A stretch of DNA of 64,000 nt from Nematostella vectensis (taxonomy: Eukaryota; Cnidaria; Anthozoa; Actiniaria; Edwardsiidae). This document shows, in pieces, positions 1 to 13,300 of this stretch. The stretch spans positions 15,805,994-15,869,993 of the forward strand of contig NC_064040.1 of NCBI RefSeq assembly GCF_932526225.1. Direction: 5' to 3'. The position numbers and the translations under genes are program-made. The stretch's first letter is position 1; the number at the start of each line of letters is the position of its first letter. The notes under the pieces were generated by a model. The model had not been told where the DNA came from and searched no databases. It saw nothing but the letters and a program-made list of their open reading frames with translations.

Positions 1-289
1 GAGAATTTTTACATCATTATCTTAACAGAGTTATACCGATACATCTTGTGTAATCTTATTTTATATAATTGTGGACAGAGTTCTTTTTTAGTTTAAATCA
101 CTCTCTGGCCATTTGTAAGAAAGTCCAGCATTCCTACTTGTATATTATTTTTCATTTCCCTCTACTGCTTACTTACACGTCAGTATGACAATGCAGAGAC
201 TATATCTAAGATTACTTTTGAGGTTGTTTTTTCGTTGGAATGATCTTCCATAGACACAAATAAAATTAAATAGGATGAATATTGCGTAC

Positions 290-567
290 CTAAGATCTCC
301 TTTACAGCCTGAACAAGCCAGCAAAAGCACCTCCGGCACACCACACACGACCTCTCTCGTTAAACCACAGTTACTGACAAGGAACAAGTGAGCAAACTGG
401 AACAAACTGGACTGTTGACACGGCTGTTTAACAAGTAATGGTCGGACCTTCAAACGCACCGAAAGTTCATTCATTGAATTCTTCTGCCGTTCTTCGCCAA
501 GTGTGTATTGTTGTTTAGTTCGCCAAGGCGACAAAATTGTTTGCTCTAATGCACAAAATAACTCCAT
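290..567 (-). CDS. Possible first coding exon, unidentified
   Basis: An open frame starts at an ATG at 567 and runs 278 nt to a good donor (CTTAG then GTACGC) at 290/289, so any remaining exons would lie off the left edge. The predicted peptide begins MELFCALEQTILSPW. It has no motif I recognise and no clear signal peptide. The composition looks coding-like, but length and one donor are the only support. It does not join in phase with the minus-strand exon at 1603-1716, so it is probably not part of that gene. It could be a chance ORF. Confidence 0.25.
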
Positions 568-1410
568 AATTGTTTAGATAAACTGCTAAGTAAGGCAAAG
601 ATTAGTAAAATCAATCACTTCTTAGAGGGGACCTATTCAATGAATTTCAATATCGTAAACTCAATCTATTGTTTCTTAAGCTTTGTTCACAATATGCGTT
701 TTTGCAGGCGGCTTCACAAAGTCTGTCGAGCCTTTTCCAAGCATGGTCTGTCGAGCCTTTTCCAAGCACGGCCAGGAAAATACCACAAATTCCATGCATA
801 GGTCGGGACGATGCAGCCAAATCAAAGTCGCACTGCAAGTTTATTTCTTTGTATAATAGAAAAAGCATTTTTTCTTCTAAGTTTAGGCTAATTTGAAGCT
901 AATTAGAACTTTATACTTTGTGTTGTCTGTCGTTTCTGATTTTTACAGAGAGTGAATCTTTGAGAAAAAGCTTTCAAACTTCTATCTGACTGATGTTGCC
1001 AGTCGCATTCTATACCAATATAATTTTGAATTGAGGCTGGGCCGTTCTTTTTTGGGACACTGGCTGAATATGTTCTGCCAGAACATATTCATAAAAGAAT
1101 AAAATATCCAATTAATTATTAGGAAGGAATTACACTAATAATCAATAACAAAGGTTGTTATTATGAGCACAATTTGATTCTGCATTTTAGAACGCATCAG
1201 GACTAAAAAAAGAAAAAAAAAATTCTGCTATCTGAGCTTCCGTTATTATAAAAAGGTTCTTATTAACAAAAGAGTGTACGCACCGACCAAATTATCTGTT
1301 GCATAGTATTCTAGAACATAGAGCTTTTGTTTTACTATGTTTGTCATCAGGTCATGCTTATTTTATACTAGTTATTTTTATCGAGACAAAAGCCGGATCA
1401 TACTCACCTC
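568..1410. other. No supported gene
   Basis: The only features seen are a direct duplication of about 27 bp at 720-770 (GTCTGTCGAGCC repeated) and A/T-rich tracts. A minus-strand acceptor followed by a short open stretch near 790-855 was too weak to call as an exon. Confidence 0.5.
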
Positions 1411-1486
1411 TAGCCTCCCTCGCAAGCATTTTTTAGGCAGACGTCGCTCAGCAACGCCTGCCTAAAAACGCCGGCGAGAGAGGCTA
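1411..1486. repeat. Imperfect palindrome (76 bp)
   Basis: The left arm TAGCCTCCCTCGC (1411-1423) pairs with 1474-1486 with one mismatch. Inside it, TTTTTTAGGCAG pairs with CTGCCTAAAAA around a GC-rich loop. The flanks look single-copy. It resembles a small foldback element or MITE remnant, but I saw no target-site duplication. Confidence 0.6.
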
Positions 1487-1602
1487 ACGCACCTCCCGCT
1501 ATACGATTTATATCAGTACGCCCATAAGTTCCCTTTCCCCACCCATCGAGAAACCCTGGATCCGCCCCCGTCTCATGTTATTCTTTACTGATGCATACAT
1601 AC

Positions 1603-4341
1603 CTCGCTTCCACGTCTGCCTAAACGTCGTGGACCAGGGGGTACTAGAGAACCACGACGGGCCATCCTACAAGGCATCGACGGCTTCCGATCAGACATCG
1701 TAAACTGGTCGTTATCCTGTCGGAAACAATAGAGTGAGTTGTAGCATAATTGGTATCGGTTCCCGAAAGCAATGTAGATGTTTAGAGGGCTGACGTAAAC
1801 ATACATACTTCAGTTCCCCCAGTAACCTAGAATCCCTTTGAATTACACTTATCCTATCAGCTCATGTTCTTCTGTCCACGAAGCTATTGCGGGTTGCACA
1901 CATCGTTTTACAGTGCAACCTCGTTTGAAAATGACAAAATGACAGTCCAGTACATAGATGCACCTTATAAAGAGTATGTGGATCCTCTCGAGTATCAATC
2001 GCACAGTTGACTCTGTCTAATTGCTAAATATGTTTATCCAAGGACGAAAGAGCAATCAATCGAGAGGCGAGCACGATACTATTAGGCCAATGTATCCGCA
2101 TTCATGAGTATCATAAGCCTAGAGTATATATAATAAAACAATTATTTAATCAAGGTCTAGATGACGGAGGACGCCATTATGGACTACGAATTCTTTATTA
2201 GTCAACATTATCTTCACCAACTAGGCCATATACATAGGGGTATAACTAGAGTATAACAAGACGCAAACTTAATCAAATTGTGACACATTTTGATTCAAGA
2301 TCTCAAACTTCATAAAACTGGTTACCTCTTTTGAAGTGAGTTGGTTTATTCCAGTCGTAATGTTCTGGAGACAACTTCACCCTTATCATCACATCTTACC
2401 TATGCGCACCCGAACTCTTTTCAAACCACATTCATCACAACACTGCAGATCAACTGCAGATTCTTGGGATAGTTTTAAAGTTTGGTATGATCGTTGCGCT
2501 GCGACTCTTAGCTATCGTGCTCAACTTAATAGCCACAAGAATCTTCGTTAAGCTTTCGTTACGCAGGTAGGCATGGCCTAGTCTGCCTATTGGTCTGTGG
2601 CGTCAGGACTTGTGTAGTCAGGAATTAAGTTGAATTACTTTAATCCCCCGTTTGCTGCTATTAGTAAAGCTACTATCCTTTGATACACTTTGTATAGTGT
2701 TATAGCATTTTTTTACGGTTTGAAAGGCGAAAATCGTGTTTTTATAAGATTTACAACATTTGGTATCTAAACTCCTGTGAGGGAGGGGGGATTTTATAAC
2801 TAAATAAAAAAGGTAAAAGCTGATTTTTAAGCATGAATTCTTTCAGCAACCGTAAAAGTTTTAACCATGATTTCTTTCAAAAACTGTAAAAGGATTGTAT
2901 TTTAAAGAAAATGCTGTACTCACTGCTAAGATATTTTTGCCAATTTTTTGTTTTTTTCTTTTCTTCACCCCCGGAGAACCCGAATGGGGGAAAACATGAA
3001 TATCTTAATTAATTAAGAGGGAGTCAGAAGCCACCTTGAAAACCTTATGCCACCTTGGTTTTACAAATCGGCTTGCTCCAATTTACCAGACCATTCTAAG
3101 TCAAACTGATAAGAAGGTTACAAGTTGCACGACAAGTACATCATAGATGCGTGAAAGATAGCACGACTTAAAGCAGCGTATGATTCACAAAGAAAAACAG
3201 AGAAAAGAGCAAGAAAACGGAATCAAAAAGCCAACCTAGTGCAACATACAAATGACAGCCAGAAAGCCAATCAGTGAGAGCACCACAAACACGTGAGACA
3301 TGGATACGGTATGGCGAGATAAGGGCCTATCCGCACTTGTCGAACAAAGTTTGTCTGGCCCGAACAAAAATGATAACAAATTTTGTCTCGGCCAAAAGTT
3401 ATTAGCTAAAGTACATCCGCACTTATCGGGCCAAACAAATTAATTACAAACCGCCGACGTCAATCAAAATGCATTCTCGTATTTCTGGCGCGAATTAAAT
3501 TGCACGTGTGGTTTGTTTACCTTTACAATTCGCCATGCTTCCAATGAATTACATCGCTCTACTCGTGTCGTTTCTGGCAATTTATTCATATTATCGACAT
3601 CAGCAACAACTTCTACTTCTTCTTTGCTATTGGCAATTTAACGTAATTCACCAGAACGTCATTTTACAACGCATAAATCGGCGAAGACAACGTTTATTTC
3701 GACCATACTGGGTTTTGCCTCGGCCATTGCAGTCATGGTTTGAAATTCATTACCGCCAAAGAATAATTCCCGAGAATTTTTTTTATCGCCAGATGAGAAA
3801 AAATAAATACCAGCAGGATCAAACACTTGTGAGCCATAATAGTTGAAATAATAGTCCCGAGGAAAGTACGCCATGTTGTGACCTCGATTCACTCTGCGAA
3901 GATGAACTTTCCCGCGCAATTCGATCACGTTGGGTTATCAAGTAGGGTGATAATTGACAAAGCTGTCATGTTCGACATGATTTTGACGTTTGGCCTAGTT
4001 TTGTAGGGCTCCAAACCTCCCCAGCGGCGTCTTTGTAGTTTGGCCTGGCCGAACAAATTTTGTCTCAGCCGAACAAACGCATCCGCACTTGTTTCTTACA
4101 GTTGATGACAGAATTTGTGTCTAAATAAACAAGTTTTGTACAAGTGCGGATGGGCCCTAAGGTAATTTCGTTCTCATTGTGGTTACGACGCTAGACATAA
4201 CTAATTAAAGGGGCTATTTCTTTCTTGACAGGTAAACCGACACATCAGGTGATGGTGGTTTTACGAAGGACGGCAACTAGGAATTGTGTTTATATCGCTG
4301 CCATCGCTTGAAGGTTTTTTTAGAAATTTCACGTGATTGAT

Positions 4342-4379
<38 letters not shown>

Positions 4380-7300
4380 TTGTCGCTATTCACAGACAGG
4401 AACAAGATGGTGGATGGATGTCACGCAAGACAATATGCAATTCTTGCGTGACACATGATAAATCAGGCCAGAATGATCCCGTGTAATAAGCGCCGGTAGT
4501 GCCGGCGATAGGTTGGAAGCCAAAGAAAGTCACCGTTCGCGGCCCGATGCGGGCGGACTAAGCATCATCTTCAACTTCGCCTTCGGTACAAACTGCAAGA
4601 TCCCTGCAGCTCCCAGCCCAAAAATAATAAAGAGAATCAAGGACCGTTGTCGGAACTAGCGTTAAAATCCATGTGTGCTTGTCTGTAAGCAAACCAACTA
4701 CAACCGGTTTTTTTCAAGCTAATCCCAAATGTGGGTATAGTGACCAAATATGTTTTGTGTTACTATGGCAATCTAGTTGACCAATCAGCTGCAGAATACA
4801 AAATCTGTATTTCTTGAACTAAAAAAAAATTCTCGCGCGCCCAGAGCCCCCTCGCTTCGCTCGTCGCGGTATTTTGGCTGAGCGTCACTGGACGAGAGAA
4901 GTCTGGAGGGTCTGGTACTCAGGGTATATTGTGAACCTGAGTACCATATTGTGAACCTGAGTATTATATTGTTAACCTGAGTATCAAAGCGTTCTAAAGT
5001 ATACAAATCATTCTTCTTGACTCGAATAATGGTGATTTTTGCCAAATTGCTATGTTGCTGATATAGTCGAGGGGAAATTAAGCAAATATTCTCTAAATAT
5101 GCTCTCTATATATAAAGTAATCTAATGCCAACCTTGTAGATGTTTACCACTCTGGTGTCTGGAGACTCTCACGTGTTTGCATTAGAACCCAAATTCTGTA
5201 TAGATTTTCTCACAGGTGCTGGTAAAACCTTGGTGGGAGTGACGGCCGCATGTACTGTCAGGAAAAGGTGTCTTGTTCTTTGCACTTCGGGTGTGTAATT
5301 CATGGTAGAGACTTTTTCCAAGATATGTCAATAGCGCGATTGCGCAAAATATTTTCGACTAAGAAACTTTTTCCAAACGATATCTACCCCCCCCCCCCCT
5401 CTCCCCCTCAGAAAATCTTGACACGTCTGTGTTCAAACATATTCGGATAGTTTAAAATAGAGTAGAAAACATGGAAATAAATATATGGCAAAAATGTCCA
5501 AGCCTACAGTACTTAAAAAGATTATCTTGTTTTCTACTTGTTAACAAGTTGACACCCTAAAGTCGCAAAGAATGCTTTTACGTAATAAGGTACTTGAACA
5601 AGGGCAGTGATCCCTGATGGTATGATAACACCAGTCGCCAATAATCGCGACAAACATAGACAAACACATACCACTACAACATGTCGCCTCAAGAGAAGCC
5701 AAGCAAAACATTGCAGAAAGACTCATAGGCTGCGTTCAACTATGCATCAAAAGATCTCGAATGGTTAAAATTGACAGTTTTGCAAAAGGAAAAATATATT
5801 ACAACAAATAAAAAATTTAATTCTAACTGGTTGTATTGAGTTGTAATAATGAAAGATTAGAAGAAAAACAATCTAGATGATTTGGACTTATTATTTCAAA
5901 CTCCTTTTTATTGGATGTCATCTAGAGCAATTCCTCGATATACTTGCCATACAACCCTCCATTTTTTTCGTTGATAATATCTAGCCAAAAGCAGGGAAAA
6001 GAGTTGGGTTCCGTTATAGGGAAAACAATCATGGTAACTAGAAAGGACATCCATAGAAAGCCAGGAAAATATTATAGCCATACGACTAGAATCTGAGGTT
6101 GCCTCTGTCAAAATGATTTTGCCGTGTCGGTAAATCTTGTATTCCCAGAGATGTTTGCCGGTTCTTTGAGAATCCATTAGGGTTTTGGAATAAACAAGCA
6201 GTACGTATATATAGCTTCACTGTATAGGTGGAAAGAGGGAGTGTCATGCCGCAATACGGCAGAAAAATATTTCGACTTGTACCATCTGGTACTAGACGTA
6301 GTTTATACAAATGCTTGTACTAGACGTAGTTAATACAAATGCTGGTACTAGACGTAGTTTATACAAATGCTGGTACCAGACGTAGTTTATACAAATGCTG
6401 GTACTAGACGTAGTTTATACAAATGCTTGTACTAGACGTAGTTAACACAAATGCTGGTACTAGACGTAGTTTATACAAATGCTGGTACTAGACGAAGTTT
6501 ATACAAATGCTGGTACTAGACGTATAGTTTATACAAATGCTGGTACTAGACGTATAGTTTATACAAATGCTGGTACTAGACGTATAGTTTATACAAATGC
6601 TGGTACTAGACGTATAGTTTATACAAATGCTGGTACTAGACGTATAGTTTATACAAATGCTGGTGCTAGACGTAGTTTATACAAATGATGGTACTTACAA
6701 TACTATTGCAGTTTTCGTCCATTTCTGCTCGATCGCTTTCGCTGCTCGTACTCAGGCAGGCACGGTCATCGCATGGAGGGTATTCACCTTTAGCTGAGTT
6801 TGGCAACTTGTGTTTACTGTCCTGGAGACAAATGATACATGTGAGTAATACCACCGTAACATTAGAAGTAGGAGAGAGAAGAGATGGAGGGGGAGGGGGA
6901 GGGGGAGGGTAGTCGGCACGCACGTGATGTGTGTTTGGCGCAAGCTAGCTATCATGGGAAACATCCTTTGGATTCCCGTGGATGCCATTACATCGCGGTT
7001 TGAATATTACTGATGTGGCCACAAAATAGCTCAAGTTGTGTTGGAAATGCGCAAAAACGATCTGATGGCTGCCCTATAATGTCAAACTCCTGTCTCGATT
7101 ACCTGCAGATCCGATTACGCTAAATACAATGCTTATTTCTACAATTCCTACAATAAAACATCATCACAGACCGCCGCACTGTACGTGTACTGTTCCTGCG
7201 GAAATGTCAGCATACCTAAAGTTGCTGAATCGGTCGAGAGATCCGTACCAATCAAAATAACAGATAATCATATGCCAAATCTCAAAGTCCTCTCCAATAA

Positions 7301-10300
7301 ATAGGATAATGTTGAGAGTACTCCACGTCTCGCGCTGCTCACCTGAAGTGCTATCAACCCGTCATTCACGTACTAAGCAATGCCTGTATCAAGGAATTGG
7401 CTCTATCGACCACATAGGAAATTCCCGGCTCTCCCAGCTTTTAGGATAGAATCAGAGCACGCAAGCGATGTCTAAGGTCATCCAACCCTTTCTGCACTTC
7501 AAGTTTCGCGCAAATGATCTGAACTCGACTAGAAGCCTTAAAAAAAGTTCGCCCAGGACCGATCACGTTATCGTGACAAATGAGCGAATACTAGAGCTTT
7601 GATCTCCTTGGGATCTCCTAGACCTCCGTGACTTGATAGTTTTGGTGAAGTGCTGTGTTTACTCAGAAATTATAAACTACATTCTAATGTTTTTTTAATT
7701 ACCTAGCGAAATGTTTCGCTCACGAGAAGAACTCATTATTGGCGCCATGAAATGCGCACTCTTATCATCAATTAAAAATCTTGTGCGAACTCCGACGCGT
7801 CTGCCTCTTTGAAGAGTTTCTGCCAGACGCCATTTTGTTATCCTTCCAATATAACAAATAAGACAAAGCATCCAATTCCATTGGGTAAGAAATTGCGATA
7901 TTTGATTATTTGATACGGTAAACGTTGAATGAAACTATTTTGATGGTCGAGATTCATCTCCTAAAGAATGTCGATCAACCACTTCTTTGTAATTCTTTAA
8001 AATTAAAAATACAGCTGTTAATTTGCAAGAAAATAGCCACCAACGATTGAAGTCTGATACTTTATTATTGATATTTGATTAAAAAAAAATTCCGGGACTT
8101 GCTTAAATGGCGGCGTGTTCGGGTTAAAAGGCGGCGTGATCGGGTTAACTACCAATTTACATAAAAACTAAGAATAACAAAAGGTTTGGCTGACTAGGGC
8201 TGAATGACTTTTACCCAGAGCTTAGTTACAATGTGTCATTAGGTAAAGGTCAACATGCTGGGGTAAGGTACTGGTGCTTTGCGGTATCTTGGCGTTTAGC
8301 GCTGCGCCTGTAATGTTTTTATTCTTAGCTGCGGTCATTTGGAGGGGAATAGGGGACTTGCGCTTAAAGGTCACGTGACCTTTTGGGTGGCAAATTCAAG
8401 CCAAAATAAACACAGAAATGGCTGTGCCCGTCGCACAAGAGAACGACGAAAAAAAACAATATTTGAATGAAAAACCCTTCAAAGAATTTTTTGCCGTTTT
8501 GCGGAAGCGCTAAATAGCAACTTTTTTGTTGCTGTTATTTTGCCGCTAAAAGCCTGAGCGCGCTAGATTGCCACCAAAAACGTCACATGATTTCTTAGCG
8601 CAAGTCACCTATTGAACAATGCATTATTTGATGTTTATTCAAATGCTTTCGAAGCAATAGACCTTAATCGCGCGTAATCAAGGCGACGTTTGATTAGTTT
8701 GATTGAACGTATAAGACATTATTTATTCGGTTATCGTGTTATTTTGGCTTTATCGAGTGAAAGCTTTGGTGGTGTTAAACGGGATAACATGCAGCAAAAA
8801 TTTTTCGCGATACATTGTGTCGTAGAAAGTTTTTGACCGTGTAACATGTCGCGCAACACAGTTTTCCGCGCATCATTTCACTCGGCAACATGTTGCGTGT
8901 TTTTGAACCCGCTACAAAAACTGCAATACAAAATGACGAATATCTGGAAAGTTATCCCGTGTAACATTTGTTTGGCAACATGTCAGAATGGATACGAGAC
9001 AATGTATCGCGAAATGTTTTTGTTGCATGTTATCCCGTGTAAGACCACCTTTAAAGACGTCCATTACACATGCGCACTTCCGCACATGCAAATTGAGTGT
9101 CCCAGTATTGCGCGTATCTAAGGTTCTCATCGCGTGGTTTGCTTCAATGCAGAGCCATATCCATCCCTCTAGAAACCCATATGCCTGGCGGGCATCGCTA
9201 ACAGCCATAGGTCGCCGCTTATCTTAAATGCAGATGGGATATTCAGGGAGGCCCTCAAGGGAAGTGAGTATTTAGGCCTGGGAAAAGCTATGGGGCTCTT
9301 AACAATATTACACTCGTTTATGATATATAGGAATTGTTTATTCCTTCAGTTAATGTTATAGTTAGTTGTAGTCCCTGTATTTGTCATGGAACTCTGCTGA
9401 AGAGGATTTAATCGCAGACAATTAATAAAGAGGTACCGACATGCCTTGCGGGCTACTATATTGAAAATTAACGCAGCTTTTTGCAGTGGTTCACGTTTTG
9501 TGGAGGACAAATTAACTTTCCAAATCACATCAGATTTGTCTCAAAAATCTTTTCTCGAAATTACGACAAAGTTTGATTACTTACACATATGTGCTCGCCT
9601 TACCTGCAAAGCACAAAATGATCTACTGGAAAATAATTGATGTCAGTGGCTGTAATAATATAGGATATTGTTTACAAATCATCTAGTGATAATGTAAACA
9701 GTGCTCACTCAGCAAAACACGAGCAGCTTAATTTATATAGCTAAAAACCATAACAGATTTATGTAAGTCATGAAATACACAAAACGTAGCGCTGAAGATA
9801 GAGATATGAAAATATAAACCCCGAGCAAACCAGTGCCAATATGGACCAGCATTGCTCAGACCACTTCGCTTAAAGACAAAACAATCTACTTCGCTCCATC
9901 TTCCAACAAGGTAAACAAACAGCAACATTTGCTAGGGCAGATTTTGCTGACTGTTTTGGGTGTTTGCACGGGACTCATCAAACAAGAATGAAAGAAATGA
10001 AAACCAGCTATGAAAAACAGAAACTTGGTTAACAAAGACAGGAAAAAGGAAATATGACTATGGGAAATAACAGTGACTTGTCACAGATGCTGAATTCTTA
10101 TTTTCCTTCGCTATCAAAATCAAGACAAAAAGATATCGACGTGCTTAACTTGGTCTTACCGGCAATAAGCGATTGTGTTTCTCAGTGAAAACAGTTATAA
10201 TAGCAGGACGCTTTCATAGAAGGCAGGACTACTCCTTGCTTGGGGATTTTCTGTTGTCTGTTGTATGTACGCAGCTCTCACGTATTTTCAAATCATTTGA

Positions 10301-13300
10301 AATTTTGACAGATGGCCCGAACATGGAACCCCGGGAGAGTGAATAAGCTTTGTTTGCGTTAACGATAGTTTGATGAAGACGCAAAAGATAATTGGGTAAT
10401 TAGCTTGTTTCCTGTCAGTTTTCTGCTGGCAAACCTTTAACCTCTGTTGCAAAAGAACGAGTTTTTTTTGGCAATTAACCAGCGTGTGCCAAGGTGGATC
10501 CAGGATTCCTCCTGAAACAGAGTAAGGGGGGGGGGGGGGGGGGGGGGCGGGGGGAGTAAGGGGGGTGTGTGGCGGCGCACACCGTCGCCTTTAGTGTCGC
10601 AATAAGGTGACCTATAATTTCCCTAGACAAGAAATTCGCACAGCTTGATTTTCTCAGCTCCGATGCTAGGATTTTTGGAGATAATCCTCTCGGTTATGAA
10701 TGAGCAAACAAAATCTCGCATAGAGTATCGTGTAGCACGAGGTCTTTCAGTAGAGTTTACCTGAACATAATGAGTTATTAAGTTTCTATTAGGTTTAACT
10801 GGTTGATGAATGTGGATTTGCTAACTACTTTAGCTTCCCTATAAAATTGGGTTATTTGAATTTGGACCTTCGCGAAACTCGAATGGAGTTGCTTGAATGC
10901 ATGTCTATACCGTCGTTATAAACTTTTCTTAGCTTTTATGGTTTTTCGGATCATCCTCTCAGTTCTAAAGAGCTTTTTTCAAGAAAAAATAATTTTGCGT
11001 AAATTGTATTGTAGCACGAATGTCTTCCAGTAGCTTTCATCTGAACGTTATGATATTCGTTTATTGTTTCTTTCATCGATCATTGTTGACTTGCAGATCC
11101 AGTTTTTTTTTATAAATTGAAAATATTTTTCAGATATGAATGGTGCTATCGTACACCAAGTTATTCTCTGGCTAGCACGTGTTGCTCTACATTTCCTGGT
11201 ATAAAATGGTGTTAATCTTGAATATAAGCCCTTCGGAACGAACTCAGTTTACGCTGTTTACACACTGGCTAGCTAATAAACTACTATGTCAAACAAACTG
11301 TACAAGTGTGAAACAAATGCACCTACCGTAAAGTTCAAGCAATCCCTTGAACACAAAGCTCAGGAGTACTATATGACAGTAGCAGACCAATGCACACTAA
11401 ATCGATCCGCAGCTCTTACAGCATGGCATGGGTTATAATTTAGGCACAGTAGGGACTGGGGATGAAGAACCACTCTAATCACTGGACACCGTACCGTTAT
11501 AGAAGATTGCTGTCACAATAATCGGATTAAACAAAGTTTCAGACTCCATATTTACATTGCGCAAACCATGAAAACAAAACCGCGAGAAAAGAACTGATCA
11601 CCCAGAAAATCGAATTTGCACCAAATAAAAGCGTGTGGAAAGTTAAAAATAAAAGAGATAAAAGTACATATGTCCTCCTTGTCCAGGAATTGTTTGGTTA
11701 AGAATTGGATGCTTACACGAATGTCTCTTACCCAGTCCCTTACCCAGTCTCTTACCCAGTCTCCGCGCTCCTTGTATAACACGGGGTTGATCAGAAGAAG
11801 GTCAAGTTTATGAGGAGGGGGCTGAGATTGGGTTGTGAAGGACACGACAGCTATACTATGACATTAAAATGTCTCATTTTATTTCCACAATTGCGTGATA
11901 TCTTCCTTATGTCACATCCTACCTTACTTACGTCATATCTTACCTTCCTTACGTCATATTTTACCTTGCGATTCTCTTTCACATGCTCTGCGTCTCTATT
12001 ATCTTGTAACCATGTCCCTCTCTGACGACAGATCCACAGGAGGTCCGTAGGGTCTGTGTAGGCTCGAGGCCTGGGGCCGAATGTTACCGGTGTCGTCGTT
12101 GAGTTGGAAGAGGTCTTTCGCTTCACTATGCGCATATTTGGGGCATTCAGGGGGAGAGGCACCTCGTTGGAGTTTGTCCTTGACCTAGACCTAAGAAATA
12201 AAGGGAGTAACTGGTTACCGAAAGAATGATGTTAAACGGGCTCTTCACAACCATAATGAAGTGCATTTGAATGTCCCCAGTATAAACCTGTGAGGCGCAA
12301 AGGGGGAGGGGGGGGGGGGGGGTTCAGTAGGGCCCTTTTTAACTTTTTGTAACAAGTTTTTGTAGTTTTACAGACTTGTAAACCTGTCAAAATTCATTCC
12401 CTCTGAAAATGAGGCGTCCTCGCTCCCCCCTACCCCTACCCCATCCCCCAGCCCTGACTCTGCACCCTAGTAAAAACTTGTATACTAAAGTTGAGCCCGA
12501 ACGTAATTATGCAATGATTAGAGAGAACAAGGTCAATTAGAGCTCACTGGAGCGAGATGGTTTAGTAAAGATCCAGTCTCCATATAGTGCAAAAAAAAAA
12601 ACAGTCGAGTATTCTCAGATATACTCCCGAGGGCAGATTTAAGTAAGATTCGAAATCTTCCTCTGTCTTCCTTGCGTCTTCCCCCTAGGGGTAAATATTC
12701 CCGTGTCTTCCCTAAGTATTCTCCGATTTATACTCAAGACTATAAATTACAACAAGTAATGCCCTAATATACACCGTGTGAAGACACGCGGAAGATGCGA
12801 GTATGCATCTAATTTACACCACATGGAAGACAAGGTGCATACTAAGTGTCTACCTCATGTCTTTCCCAAATAATCTACGGGTGTAAACTCGTGTTTTACA
12901 TGTAAAACATGTATACACAAGTCTTCCCCGATGGTAAGACATGAAGTCGACTCCGCGTCTACTCGAATATTCTTCAGTGTAAGATCTGGAATATTCCCCA
13001 TGTCTTACGCGCATATTCGCATGTCTTCATAACCCCCCTTTGGTACCCCCCCCCCCCCCCCCCTTCTGTTCGTATTCGCATGTCTTCCCCTAATAATCCA
13101 CGGGTGTAAACTCGTGTATTCTACAAGTCTTCCCCGGTGGTAAGACATGAGGTCGTCGCTGCGTCTACTCGAATATTCTTCAGTGTAAGATCTGGAATAT
13201 TCCCCATGTCTTACGCGCATATTCGCATAACCACCCTTTGGTAACCCCCCTTCTGTTCGTATTCGCATGTCTTCCCCTAATAATCCACGGGTGTAAACTC

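Noticed and set aside
5908-6177. 89-codon minus-strand ORF ending at an AATAAA-like sequence
   Set aside because: It looks mildly coding, but there is no recognised domain and no splice or promoter support. It could be real, so it is noted here only.
6479-6688. Plus-strand ORF with repeated [10 protein letters not shown] units
   Set aside because: It is a translation of the 30-bp minisatellite, whose unit length is a multiple of three.
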